A DNA stretch of 64,000 nt from Sulfolobales archaeon (lineage in GTDB: Archaea; Thermoproteota; Thermoprotei_A; Sulfolobales; AG1), in NCBI GenBank assembly GCA_038881635.1, contig JAVZPJ010000002.1, positions 56,208 to 120,207 of the forward strand. Direction: 5' to 3'. The position numbers and the translations under genes were made by a program. A model generated the notes under the pieces. The model was not told where the DNA came from. It was given only the letters and a program-made list of their open reading frames with translations, and made no database searches. Shown here in pieces: positions 53,603 to 62,985 of this stretch. Position 1 is the stretch's first letter, and every line of letters begins with the position of its first letter.

Positions 53603-55006
53603 GTGTTTTCATTGTATAACAGTATAGGATCGCTTCTAGAACTTTCCTATTATCTAGCATTTCTAAACTATATAATAGGATCACTTCTTCTAGGCTCTCC
53701 ACTACCTTTTCCGGGTTTGAAGAGATTTGGAGCTTCTATGATGAAGGATGCTGTAGCAAGTTTTATAATGATAACAGGGTTCTGGATCATACTTTCTCTC
53801 ATATACTTTATTCAATCAATAATAGGAGCTAGTCCTGGAGATCTGGAGACCTGGTTTTCTATACAGCTTTTTAACATAACAGAGAAACTCGCAGCACTCA
53901 AGCTTTTGATCTTCTCGATAAACCCGATCCTTAGATCTCTTATAGATCCTATTGTATCTGCAGCCTCCTCCTTGCTGACCACATCACTTACAAGTCTTCT
54001 AATTCTGAGAATACTATATTCGATCATATCTCAGAAAGGTGCTATACTAATCGCCTTAGGAATATTATTCTACAGCATTCCTCTAGGTATATTCAAGAGA
54101 GCTGGATCTCTATTGATATCTTTCGTAGTAGTATTCATCATAGCTCTTCCAGCAATGCCTTCATTTATAAACCTCATCTATACAAGTTTAAGTTCTGGAA
54201 GCACTTCAGAAGGTAGTCTAACGCCTGTAGCATACCCGAGGATAGTGGTTAGAGATTACTCCGGCGAAAGTCTTTCATATGCGTATGTTAAGCTATATTC
54301 TTCAGAAGATCTAAATACCTTGATCGCTGCATATCAGGCTGATAGAAATGGTATCATAGATCTTAGAAGTATTGGAGGAGGACTTCCGATAGGGAAAAAC
54401 TTGAGTGCTGAGATCGAGCTCTATGGATGGCGTCTTTCATCAGATTCCAAGTTCAGTCTAGATGAAAACTGCCTTTATACCACATGTACTATAAGTATTA
54501 AGACTCCTAACATTCTGATATCGGAAGCACCGTACATACTGATCCATAATATATACTATTTAGTGAGCTATAGCTACTCTAAGCAAGCTGGCAATGGAGA
54601 AGGCTTCATAGCTCTGAATATAACTACCAGTTCTCCAGATACTCTCTACATAACATTCCCCCGAACTACTCAGATAATCTATGTAGAGAAAAACGGAGTC
54701 AATATCTCACCGGATGAGATATATGCTTGGGATTGGTATGGAGTCTCAGGCTATTCGTATAAGATCTCATTAGATGAAGGATTGAATATTGTGACCATAA
54801 GATACACATACACAGAACCACCTATTCCTACGCCTAGTATAACTCCCTACCAATCTAATACTGCTAATCCTAATCTCCTAGAATCATTCTTATCAGATGC
54901 TGTTGTGACACTTATTATAACAACTTTAATGCCAGCAATATATCTCACGCTAATTATAATGGCTGCAAATGCTTTATCAAGGATCATATCTCTTAGAAAG
55001 ATTTAA
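53603..55006 (+). CDS. cedA: CedA-like polytopic membrane protein (VirB6-like)
   Basis: 467 residues. About six spans lie within the first 200, beginning with a segment (IIGSLLLGSPLPFPGLKRFGASMMKDAVASF) that echoes the CedA1 loop. A long beta-rich soluble stretch follows (about 205-430, with IVVRDYSGESLSYAYVKLYSSED reading like a carboxypeptidase-regulatory Ig fold), and the protein ends with one more span. GTG start three bases after the CedA1 stop. It would form the membrane pore of the Ced system. Confidence 0.6.
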   Translation: MFSLYNSIGSLLELSYYLAFLNYIIGSLLLGSPLPFPGLKRFGASMMKDAVASFIMITGFWIILSLIYFIQSIIGASPGDLETWFSIQLFNITEKLAALKLLIFSINPILRSLIDPIVSAASSLLTTSLTSLLILRILYSIISQKGAILIALGILFYSIPLGIFKRAGSLLISFVVVFIIALPAMPSFINLIYTSLSSGSTSEGSLTPVAYPRIVVRDYSGESLSYAYVKLYSSEDLNTLIAAYQADRNGIIDLRSIGGGLPIGKNLSAEIELYGWRLSSDSKFSLDENCLYTTCTISIKTPNILISEAPYILIHNIYYLVSYSYSKQAGNGEGFIALNITTSSPDTLYITFPRTTQIIYVEKNGVNISPDEIYAWDWYGVSGYSYKISLDEGLNIVTIRYTYTEPPIPTPSITPYQSNTANPNLLESFLSDAVVTLIITTLMPAIYLTLIIMAANALSRIISLRKI

Positions 55007-55334
55007 GCATGAAAAGAGAAGACTAGGATCACATCTTTTCGAGAGGATGATAAGCTGATCACGATCTAATTATCAGCAGTTTGCTAACTGCTTATCCATC
55101 GAGAATATCGGGGCTATTCTTTTTTGATATTCATTGGATTTTTACGTGTTTCGTAAGTCTTTAAGCTTTAAAAATCGCACGGCTTATGAAGTCCTCAGAG
55201 TTTCGAGATCCGTAGCATGATGAAGCCTCGAGCAGCTGCTGGAAAGCTTCCGAGGTACTTCTGAGATGAGAAATTGCATTAGAGGAGATCCGCTAAAAAC
55301 AATTTTCATCTAGTTATAGGGTGTGATCTTAATT
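55007..55334 (+). other. Intergenic region with a candidate C/D box sRNA
   Basis: 328 bases between CedA (plus) and the AsnC-type gene (minus). It contains a TATA-like CTTTAAAAA at about 55163-55171 and, 45 bases later, C and D boxes. I see no open frame of note. Confidence 0.5.
55210..55268 (+). ncRNA. Candidate C/D box guide sRNA
   Basis: A perfect C box ATGATGA at 55217-55223 is followed by a D box CTGA at 55261-55264. Internal CTGC/TGCTGGA sequences could serve as D' and C'. The spacing (about 37 bases between boxes) and the upstream TATA element fit archaeal C/D sRNAs. The guide before D would be the stretch ending CCGAGGTACTT. The target was not identified. Confidence 0.45.
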
Positions 55335-55583
55335 CTAACTAGGTTTCTCGCTTGATTCGATCACGATCATTGTAAGCGTTGATTTAACCTTCGGGATCTT
55401 TCTTATTTTATCTGCTACCACTTCTTTTAGTTTCTCTATAGAATCAGCCTCGATTCGAGCTACTATATCGTACACTCCGTAGACAAGGTATAATTCCTTA
55501 ATCTCGTCATAGTTCTTCAAACTATTAATTATCTCTGTCTCACTTCCTACTTCTGTGTTTATAAGTACAAAGGCTTTGGCCAT
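55335..55583 (-). CDS. Stand-alone Lrp/AsnC ligand-binding (RAM) domain protein
   Basis: 82 residues: AFVLINTEVGSETEIINSLKNYDEIKELYLVYGVYDIVARIEADSIEKLKEVV and a final strand, the AsnC C-terminal fold, with no helix-turn-helix. Such single-domain proteins bind amino acids and may modulate full Lrp-type regulators. Confidence 0.85.
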   Translation of the reverse strand: MAKAFVLINTEVGSETEIINSLKNYDEIKELYLVYGVYDIVARIEADSIEKLKEVVADKIRKIPKVKSTLTMIVIESSEKPS

Positions 55584-55673
55584 ATGTACTCACACACTAT
55601 ATATAGATTTTGATAGCTTTTAAGCCATGCAGAAATTAAGGATCTAGATTAAAATATTGTGGATGAATGTGTC

Positions 55674-57050
55674 TCAAGCAATTCTTCTATAAAACTGATC
55701 TATATTGATCCTAGATAGAGTTCTTCGAGAACATATTTTCTCCAGTCCATACCTCTGAGGAGGTTTAGACAAATGTTTCATATACCTAGGAGGAGGTCTA
55801 TAGATCTTTCCTATAATACTCTTGTCTCTACCCACCTCTAGAAAGCTCTTTCTAATCTTCTTATCTATATACCCACATCTAGGGCATTTATAGCCTTTAT
55901 CTCTACCCATACTCTTCATAGTATGACCACACCTGGGACATCTAGGGTTTCTCTCTATGTATATGCTAGTCATTTCTACGACTTTGAGTAGTTCTACGTT
56001 TACTATGATATCATGAGACCTGTCTATAGAAGGCATTGGTTTGACAGAGCCTCCTACAAGGATTTTATCTCCTCTCCTGAGATTTCTCACGATCATGTTT
56101 CCCTCTCCTAGTTCTTTGTACACAGCTACGAGAATAGCTTTATCCTCTGATTCTTCTGAAGATTTTATAAGCCTTAGAAATACATCGCCTCCAACAGAAA
56201 TCTCAGGATCTTCAGCTAGGACTCCTTCGAATAAACCTGTTTGATATGGTCTTACATCTCTGAGATCTCTATAGATCATATGATGATCTGTTCCTTGATT
56301 ACTTCTAAAGATCATGATCTCATCAACTCCTCTAGGTTGTAATATCTCGAATGCTTTGAGAAGAATCCTAGGATTCTCACCTCTAATCCCTATAGAGACA
56401 GGTCTGCCTACTGAAGGTGTGATAAGTATCTTATCAGACTCTCTATCTATATTATTAAAGGTATAAGGCCAGGTCTTTCGATCCATCTCATATACCTTCT
56501 CACGCTCTACACCTTCCCATTCAGAATCCAAGGTGTAGCCTAATAGCTCATAGGTGCAATCTCCTTCTATAAAGTGATGAGCTATAGATGCTAGAGCTCC
56601 GATCACACCTCTTCCTCTAGCTGGGGTTATCCCACCTATTTTCATTATAATTCTATCGGCTATATCTCTCGTGACGTAGTCTGATAGTGTTTTCCTATAG
56701 ATATACCTAGCAATATCTATGCTGAGATCTCCAACTAATATCAGAGCTCCAGGATCCCTACCACTATTCTTCTTTCCTTCACCTATCTTCTGAATTATAA
56801 TATCTTCTAGCTCCTTAACTATATAATCATAGGCTGTTTCCACTTCTATATGAATAGACGTAGCTCCATTACCTCTTGTCTTGTAAGGTATAGCTGGATT
56901 CAGTCTTGTTAAAAGAGGGTAGTCTATGAATCTAATCTTTCTAGCTATACTTGAAAGAGATATCTCTTTTACAAACTCTCTAACAAGATTTGTGGTGCAG
57001 CCCCATACGAATTCATCTGAATCGTCAAAGCCTATGTGTACGCTTACCAT
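55674..57050 (-). CDS. tiaS: tRNA(Ile2) agmatidine synthetase TiaS
   Basis: Modifies C34 of tRNA-Ile2 with agmatine so that it reads AUA, a codon used heavily here. 458 residues: N-terminal VHIGFDDSDEFVWGCTTNLV, PYKTRGNGATSIHIEVE, an RGRGVIGALASIAH segment, an OB-fold region (VGGSVKPMPS) and a C-terminal zinc ribbon with two CxxC pairs (NPRCPRCGH and YKCPRCGY). Divergent from sua5. Confidence 0.92.
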   Translation of the reverse strand: MVSVHIGFDDSDEFVWGCTTNLVREFVKEISLSSIARKIRFIDYPLLTRLNPAIPYKTRGNGATSIHIEVETAYDYIVKELEDIIIQKIGEGKKNSGRDPGALILVGDLSIDIARYIYRKTLSDYVTRDIADRIIMKIGGITPARGRGVIGALASIAHHFIEGDCTYELLGYTLDSEWEGVEREKVYEMDRKTWPYTFNNIDRESDKILITPSVGRPVSIGIRGENPRILLKAFEILQPRGVDEIMIFRSNQGTDHHMIYRDLRDVRPYQTGLFEGVLAEDPEISVGGDVFLRLIKSSEESEDKAILVAVYKELGEGNMIVRNLRRGDKILVGGSVKPMPSIDRSHDIIVNVELLKVVEMTSIYIERNPRCPRCGHTMKSMGRDKGYKCPRCGYIDKKIRKSFLEVGRDKSIIGKIYRPPPRYMKHLSKPPQRYGLEKICSRRTLSRINIDQFYRRIA

Positions 57051-57109
57051 CTAGTATAGAATTTGTAAAAATCAGAAATAAGAACTCAAGTGTGAAATTT
57101 ATATGAAGA

Positions 57110-58195
57110 ATGCCTGCAAAAATAGTAAGAGTAGATCCTTTGAACATAGATTTGGAGAAGATGAGAGAGGCTGCAGACGTGATCATAAGAGGAGGACTTG
57201 TCGCATTCCCAACAGAAACAGTTTACGGGCTGGGATGTGATGCTCTTAATAGAGATGCTGCAAGAAGAGTTTTCGAGGTTAAGAGAAGGCCTGTAGACAA
57301 CCCACTTATAATACATGTTAAAGATTTTGATCAGCTTAATCTGGTTGCTCGTGAGATTCCTGAAAAAGCTTATAAGCTTATCAAGAGATTGTGGCCGGGT
57401 CCTCTCACACTGATCCTTCCTAGGAGACGTGAGATTCCTCTGGAGACTACTGGAGGTCTCGACACAGTAGCTGTCAGATCACCTGCTCATCCTGTGGCTC
57501 TCAAGCTAATAGAATTATCAGAAAGACCTATCGCAGCTCCTAGTGCTAACATATCTGGAAGACCTAGTCCTACGAAGGCTGAGCATGTTATAGAAGATCT
57601 GTATGATTCTATTGATATGATAATAGATTCTGGAGAGACTTTATTCGGGCTTGAATCAACTATCATAAATATTTTAACAAGCCCTCCAACACTGCTAAGA
57701 CCTGGAGCATACCCTGTGGAGGTGATCGAAGAGATTCTAGGAGAGAGAGTTTACATACCGGATTTCGCCAGAGGATTAGGTGAAGCTGAGAGAACACTAG
57801 CACCCGGAACAAGATACAGACATTATGCTCCTAAAACACCTCTAGTGGTTGTAGAAGCTAGAGAATACAATGAGCAGAACATAGATCTTATAGCAAGCGA
57901 GCTTATCAAGCTGGTTAGAAGATATCATGAGAGATATAAAAGACTTGGCATCATAGCTACAAGAGAAACCTTAGAGAGAATGAGAGAGGTATTACTAGAA
58001 GGGGTGAGAATATATGAGATCGGTAGGAGAAATAATCTGTATGAGATAGCTAGAAACGTTTTTGATCTCCTTAGAAGATTAGATAAGGAGAATATAGAGA
58101 TAGCCTTCATAGAAGGTGTTGAAGAGAGAGGCATAGGACTTTCTATAATGAATAGAATTAGAAAAGCTTCTACAGAAAGAGTGATCGTAGGATGA
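57110..58195 (+). CDS. sua5: Threonylcarbamoyl-AMP synthase (Sua5/YrdC)
   Basis: First enzyme of t6A synthesis; its product is used by KEOPS (Pcc1 at 36 kb). 361 residues: YrdC domain with GGLVAFPTETVYGLGCDAL, KRRPVDNPLIIHV, KRLWPGPLTLIL, AAPSANISGRPSPT and ESTIINI, then a C-terminal Sua5 domain after the linker PGTRYRHYAPKTPL. ATG start at 57110. Confidence 0.93.
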   Translation: MPAKIVRVDPLNIDLEKMREAADVIIRGGLVAFPTETVYGLGCDALNRDAARRVFEVKRRPVDNPLIIHVKDFDQLNLVAREIPEKAYKLIKRLWPGPLTLILPRRREIPLETTGGLDTVAVRSPAHPVALKLIELSERPIAAPSANISGRPSPTKAEHVIEDLYDSIDMIIDSGETLFGLESTIINILTSPPTLLRPGAYPVEVIEEILGERVYIPDFARGLGEAERTLAPGTRYRHYAPKTPLVVVEAREYNEQNIDLIASELIKLVRRYHERYKRLGIIATRETLERMREVLLEGVRIYEIGRRNNLYEIARNVFDLLRRLDKENIEIAFIEGVEERGIGLSIMNRIRKASTERVIVG

Positions 58196-58269
58196 ATCCA
58201 AGGTATTTAGAGGTTCAGCTAAACATAGATCAATATGAGCGGTATGGAAGCAGAGGTAATTATGCTAGG

Positions 58270-59739
58270 CTAGGATGTTTCAGACCACTCTCTCACAGGA
58301 TCTATATCAGATCCTGAGATCTTCTCAGCCACATGATCTATTTTAACAATAGCTGGGATCTTAATCCATTGACCTACGAGAATAGCCTCACCTATGTTAA
58401 GACCGGGTAGCTGTTCTATAAGTTCGCTGGTCATATACTCTGAGACTCTAGATACAAAAGCTTGATCTTCGGGCTGGATTATTCTCATAAGAGCCCATGA
58501 ACCGATCTGGCTTATAACATCAGGGTCTAGACCTCTAGGTCTTTGAGAAACCACGCCAAGACCTACTCCGAATTTCCTCCCTTCTCTAACTATAAGCTCT
58601 GCTCTATATCTGCTTAGCGTGTCTCTATTCGTGGAGAGATATATGTGGGCTTCCTCGAGAAAGATCATCACAGGATGCACAAGTCCTCTCGAAGGTTTCT
58701 CACCGCTTCTCTTAAGCCATGTGATTCTCTTCCTCTCTTCTAAGATTCTATGAAGCATGTGTGATACTATTGCATCTATCTGAGCCATAGTAAGTCCTGT
58801 GAGATCTACTATATTAATTCTTGAGATTCTGATCTGATCTATGAAATCTTTCGCAGAATCGCTTAGAATGTTTTCGAGGAAAAACCTATTAGCCTCAATA
58901 AGATCTAGGATTGCCTGTGCTGCATCTCTCATCTCACTTCTTGAAGCTCTAACACTTTCAGTCTTAACACAGCTTATAAAGTGATCCATGAAGCTTCTAT
59001 CTTTAATCTCATCGGCTTTAGACTTGCATATTCTTATAATGAGCTCTTGATTCTTAGCTCCAGGTCTGACACCTATGATCCTTGAGAGTTCTGACCACGT
59101 AAGATATCTTGGATTTATCTGAGCCTCTAGAATACTGCCTCCCTCATTTAATCTGAGATCTTTATATTCTCCATGGTAATCGAATATGATCACAGTCCCC
59201 TTCCGCTTAGCAATCTCTCTGCTTAGAAGAGCTACTAGATTGCTCTTTCCCATGCCCGTCATAGCTATTATCGCTAGATGTCTCTGAACAATCTTATTAA
59301 GATCTACTCTCACCTCAACTTCAGGATTTCTAAGCAGAGTACCAATCCTACACCACTGAGGTTCCTCGGGAGAGAATATTCTGCTAAGAGTTTCTGGAGA
59401 AGCTTTATACACCTCTGTACCTGGTGGAGGTGCTATAGGAGGTATCTTAAGACTTTCGACTTCGCCGAGAACTCTGTAGTAGCCTTTATAATAGACAGCC
59501 TTACCATCTACTCTAAGCATGTTAGCTAGTTTACCCAGATCCTGTGCCGGGATCTCTTCATCGAGTATAGAAGATCCCGAGATACTACTCTGTACAAGAC
59601 CTACAACATGATATCTGTCATATCTAAGCTCTATATACTCGCCGAGAAGTGGAGGTCTTAAAGCTATGAAAACACCTCCATAAGGTTTGCTCTCTCCTAT
59701 TACATAGCCTAGGATTGTTCTACTAGTATTCCGAGTCAT
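58270..59739 (-). CDS. herA: HerA DNA translocase
   Basis: 489 residues. An N-terminal HAS beta-barrel (about 1-130) is followed by the ATPase with Walker A MTGMGKSN, IIFDYHGEY, IFLEEAHIYL (Walker B) and VSQRPRGLDPDV. Forms a hexamer that works with NurA in DNA end resection. It follows nurA by six bases. It is distinct from the VirB4-like ATPase at 19 kb, which lacks the HAS domain. Confidence 0.92.
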   Translation of the reverse strand: MTRNTSRTILGYVIGESKPYGGVFIALRPPLLGEYIELRYDRYHVVGLVQSSISGSSILDEEIPAQDLGKLANMLRVDGKAVYYKGYYRVLGEVESLKIPPIAPPPGTEVYKASPETLSRIFSPEEPQWCRIGTLLRNPEVEVRVDLNKIVQRHLAIIAMTGMGKSNLVALLSREIAKRKGTVIIFDYHGEYKDLRLNEGGSILEAQINPRYLTWSELSRIIGVRPGAKNQELIIRICKSKADEIKDRSFMDHFISCVKTESVRASRSEMRDAAQAILDLIEANRFFLENILSDSAKDFIDQIRISRINIVDLTGLTMAQIDAIVSHMLHRILEERKRITWLKRSGEKPSRGLVHPVMIFLEEAHIYLSTNRDTLSRYRAELIVREGRKFGVGLGVVSQRPRGLDPDVISQIGSWALMRIIQPEDQAFVSRVSEYMTSELIEQLPGLNIGEAILVGQWIKIPAIVKIDHVAEKISGSDIDPVREWSETS

Positions 59740-59745
59740 AAGATC

Positions 59746-60693
59746 TCACCTCAACTTGATTCTATGCTTCACATTTTCTCTTCCAAGATCTAGTATTCTA
59801 AGTATCTTATCTAGATCCTCTTCACTTATTCTCACCTCTCTATCAGCTAAGGAAAGTACTAGAGGATAGCCTCCTATACTTATCCTATGAAGAGAATCTA
59901 TAAGAACCTTCATAAAGCTATCTTCCTCAGATTTGAAATACTCGATCCTTATGATAGGTCCTCTGACATCAAGTCTTGCATAGGACATCATAAAATCTAT
60001 AGATCTGTTAAGATACTCGAGCGATAGTTTGATAGGCCTTGTAAAACCTATACCCGATGTATACTCTTCAAGAAGATAGAGATCTGGAATCTCTTTTCCA
60101 CCTGTTAGTCTTCTCAGAATCTCGTGAGATCCGCTGTTCTTAGATAGAAATACTACTCTTGATAGATCTCTTGATAGTAGTTTCTCTGCTTCTTCTATTA
60201 CTTCTTCTACAATACTTGAATCTCTGATGATACTAGACGCTCTTAGGATTATGAGAAGCTTGCTCAGAATAGATCCATCTACTAGTACAAGTCTCTCACT
60301 ATCTCCAATGACTTTATTGAGAGTCTTCAGTTCTAAGGCTATAGATCTTAACTCTACAAGATCTTGAGGATTTAAAGTAAGTATCTTGAGATCTATTTCA
60401 ACTCCCTCCTCTCTGTTATAGCATGTATCTATGTAGAGAGCATTAACTACATAGAGGAAGAAGCCTCTTAACTCTCTCCAGTTAAATCCACTATCTAGTC
60501 CTCCTATACATCTATAATGATCCTTATCTCTGGGAATGTATCTAACCCAGTAATCTTGGATCCTCTCTAAGATCTCTAGAGATGCTACGCTGTTTAATTT
60601 ATCTAGAATACTCTTAGCATTCTCATACGCAAGATCAAGTGTTCTTGATAGCATTCTCCCATATAATATAGCCTGAGATATTAAATGCTTCAT
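59746..60693 (-). CDS. nurA: NurA 5'-3' nuclease
   Basis: 315 residues of the NurA fold: IGGLDSGFNWRELRGFFLYVVNALY (first catalytic Asp), LVLVDGSILSKLL (second Asp), FLSKNSGSHEI and RIEYFKSE. Partner of HerA. Mre11 and Rad50 genes, often linked, are not in this window. Confidence 0.88.
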   Translation of the reverse strand: MKHLISQAILYGRMLSRTLDLAYENAKSILDKLNSVASLEILERIQDYWVRYIPRDKDHYRCIGGLDSGFNWRELRGFFLYVVNALYIDTCYNREEGVEIDLKILTLNPQDLVELRSIALELKTLNKVIGDSERLVLVDGSILSKLLIILRASSIIRDSSIVEEVIEEAEKLLSRDLSRVVFLSKNSGSHEILRRLTGGKEIPDLYLLEEYTSGIGFTRPIKLSLEYLNRSIDFMMSYARLDVRGPIIRIEYFKSEEDSFMKVLIDSLHRISIGGYPLVLSLADREVRISEEDLDKILRILDLGRENVKHRIKLR

Positions 60694-60759
60694 GTAGAGT
60701 TCTCAAATGTTGTATTTTAATAGCTTTCAACATGATATTCTATAAGGGTCTTAAGAGAA

Positions 60760-61197
60760 TTGGTGGAAAAGATTCCTGACTGGATGCCTCCTGAGTGGCT
60801 TAAGATAAGATATAGAGGGAAGAATATACTAGAGCTACTTGAAATGCCAATGGACGAGCTTGTGAAACTCCTGCCATCAAGAGCTAGAAGAAGTCTTAGA
60901 AGAGGACTTTCTGAAGAAAAGAGAAAACTGCTGGAGAAGGTTATAGAAGCTCGAAGACTTCTCGAACAGGGTAAGAGAATTATTATTAAAACACATATAA
61001 GAGACATGATCATACTCCCAGTAATGGTCGGACTTACATTCTCAGTATATAATGGAAAAGAGTTTGTAACATTCACAGTAACTCCAGAAATGATAGGTCA
61101 TTATCTAGGAGAGTACTCTCTAACAACTAAGAAGGTAGAACACGGAGAGCCAGGCCTGAAAGCTACTAGGAGCAGCCTCTTTGTAGCTATGAAGTAG
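60760..61197 (+). CDS. rps19: Small-subunit ribosomal protein uS19
   Basis: 145 residues. An archaeal N-terminal extension ([25 protein letters not shown]) precedes the S19 core with [48 protein letters not shown] and a final [14 protein letters not shown]. Start at TTG 60760 or GTG 60763. It is separate from any ribosomal protein cluster, divergent from nurA. Confidence 0.93.
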   Translation: MVEKIPDWMPPEWLKIRYRGKNILELLEMPMDELVKLLPSRARRSLRRGLSEEKRKLLEKVIEARRLLEQGKRIIIKTHIRDMIILPVMVGLTFSVYNGKEFVTFTVTPEMIGHYLGEYSLTTKKVEHGEPGLKATRSSLFVAMK

Positions 61198-61720
61198 CTT
61201 TTCCAAGAAGCTCTCTTGCAACCTCATCTGCTAAAGCCTCAGGATCTCTATAGAAGTATTTTATCATAGCATTCTTTCTAGGATCTATATAAGGTGAGAA
61301 GATCTTCTCAAGAAAATCACTAGGCATTGAATAGCCTGTTAGCACGTATGCATTTCTATTATTAGCATAAGCCATTATAATCTCTATAATAGTACCTGCA
61401 TAGCCTCCCACAGCTATTAGTACATCTCCTGAAAGAACTAGCACCTCTGATCTTTCTCTTAACTCCATCCCAGTTCTTACTGGAATGAAACATCTGTGTC
61501 TAGGAACATCATATGTTGAATATGGCAGTATGAACACGCTTTGGATCCCATATTTGCAAGCTTCATCCGCAATACTTTTCATAGTTCCATAATACCCTCC
61601 GAGATAGAAGATCATATTTTCTCCTAGTCTCTCGAATAATCTTCTGATGAGAATCCTTATCGCCTTAAGAAGTTCTTCATTTGGATCATCGCTATGTGCT
61701 GCAAAAGAGATTCTCTTCAA
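61187..61720 (-). CDS. SLOG/LOG-family Rossmann protein (TIGR00725-like)
   Basis: 177 residues. The doubled glycine motif [16 protein letters not shown] and [21 protein letters not shown] fits the LOG/DprA-like SLOG superfamily that binds nucleotides or hydrolyses nucleotide monophosphates. The exact PGGxGTxxE is present as GGYAGTIIE. Role unknown. Its end overlaps uS19 by 11 bases. Confidence 0.7.
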   Translation of the reverse strand: MKRISFAAHSDDPNEELLKAIRILIRRLFERLGENMIFYLGGYYGTMKSIADEACKYGIQSVFILPYSTYDVPRHRCFIPVRTGMELRERSEVLVLSGDVLIAVGGYAGTIIEIIMAYANNRNAYVLTGYSMPSDFLEKIFSPYIDPRKNAMIKYFYRDPEALADEVARELLGKATS

Positions 61721-61753
61721 TAGAAAACCCTAGATAATGTAGCTAGAAACCAG

Positions 61754-62230
61754 TTAAATTCTTAACATTGTGAGCATGTATAAACTTCTCAGAATAACTA
61801 GAGGAAGTAAACCTATATAAGGGATCTTGAAAACCCTTCCATCACCTATGCTCAGTATCTTGCCAACAACATCTCCAAACTCTATTCCAGGTTCTCCGAT
61901 TCTATTAGGAGGGTCGGGAACAAGATTGTTATCGCCTTTGGTCACATAATAGTATTTATCTTCTGAGATGATGATGCTTATAACTCTGTGAATAATCATC
62001 TCTCCTGAAGGTCTTCTAAATACTATTACATCTCCTACATGGATCTCGCGGGGGTCTGATACAGGTATTATGAATACTATATCTCCTGTATTTAAAGTAG
62101 GCTCCATACTATGCCCTTCTACAACAGCTATCAAATGAGCTCCTGTAACACTCGTGTAAAAAATCAGAGAGAGTAGTAGAATGGAGAGAGCTGTTAGTAT
62201 CGCATCCTTATATGAGAACCTACTCTTCAT
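61754..62230 (-). CDS. Signal peptidase I
   Basis: 158 residues with an N-terminal membrane span, catalytic Ser in VEGHSMEPTLNTGDIV, the His of MIIHRVIS in place of the bacterial Lys (archaeal/ER type), a KGDNN Asp motif and a C-terminal span. Cleaves secretory signal peptides at the outer face of the membrane. Overlaps the zinc-ribbon gene by 11 bases. Confidence 0.88.
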   Translation of the reverse strand: MKSRFSYKDAILTALSILLLSLIFYTSVTGAHLIAVVEGHSMEPTLNTGDIVFIIPVSDPREIHVGDVIVFRRPSGEMIIHRVISIIISEDKYYYVTKGDNNLVPDPPNRIGEPGIEFGDVVGKILSIGDGRVFKIPYIGLLPLVILRSLYMLTMLRI

Positions 62231-62528
62231 CGTATATCTCGCTCAGATCTATCTCTATGATCTTACCTTCTCTAGGTTTCTCGCTGGAACTCTTCTCACC
62301 TTCGCCTATCTCCACATCTTCTCCAGCCTTGATCTTGCTTACAACTCCTCTCCACCTATACCCACAGCTAGGACATTTAAAAGAACCCATGACAGTTATA
62401 GTCACCCTGCCATAAGCATCAGGAATCGGAGAGATCATATGCCATGTTTTCTCAGGTTTTTCAACAACATACCCGCACCTGGGGCATTTATTAGGTTGTT
62501 TTCTCCCTCTTCTACTCATTCTATTCAC
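62220..62528 (-). CDS. Two-zinc-ribbon small protein
   Basis: About 100 residues: CPRCGY near residue 15, a beta stretch, then CPSCGYRWRG near 50, forming one four-cysteine ribbon, and a long acidic tail. Resembles crenarchaeal nucleic-acid-associated zinc-ribbon proteins; function unknown. Starts at ATG 62528 or a few residues in. Confidence 0.65.
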   Translation of the reverse strand: MNRMSRRGRKQPNKCPRCGYVVEKPEKTWHMISPIPDAYGRVTITVMGSFKCPSCGYRWRGVVSKIKAGEDVEIGEGEKSSSEKPREGKIIEIDLSEIYDEE

Positions 62529-62985
62529 ACTAGATGTAGATTGTTGAAGATTAATTAAATTAATTCTCGCCTCAAATCTTCTAGCTATTTTAAAACTCAG
62601 GATTCATATCAGGTTTATATTCTTGGTTTCACTTCTCAACATCTTCAGAATTGTTCTTTGTGTTTGTCATCTCTAAGATTTTAGAGTTTTATATCTCAGA
62701 TCTTAGGTATTTCAAAGAGGATCTATCTCATATAGAAGCTTTCAACATCTCATCAAAGTTCTCTGCCACTAGCCTGTAACCCGAAGGTCTTGCTTTTCAG
62801 GGCGGGGAGGAGGTCAGATGTAGAATCCGCATCTTTTTCAGCTGATGATATTAGATTGATCAGACACGAAACCGAAACATTATCAGAGATGTATCTATTA
62901 TCGTGTTCTACGGGTAGTATATGAGCTTAGTTATCCGCCTCTCAGATTTTTTAAGATTGGAGAACTCGAGTTATTTGGTGTGTAG
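62529..62985 (+). other. Intergenic region with an omega-RNA-like relic
   Basis: 457 AT-rich bases. Besides the element at 62775-62817 I see only promoter-like runs and no open frame that looks coding, including no recognisable piece of tnpA or tnpB. Confidence 0.5.
62775..62817 (+). mobile_element. Solo TnpB omega-RNA 3' scaffold / IS200-IS605 right-end relic, copy B
   Basis: Reads GTAACCCGAAGG, a short variable part, then TTTTCAGGGCGGGGAGGAGGTCAG ending at 62817. The last 14 bases are identical to copy A at 11394-11437. The bases after 62817 would be its guide. No transposase is nearby. Confidence 0.5.

Noticed and set aside
58270..59739. HerA at 58 kb as the CedB partner of CedA1/CedA.
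   Set aside because: It has a HAS barrel and sits six bases from nurA, so it is the repair translocase HerA.
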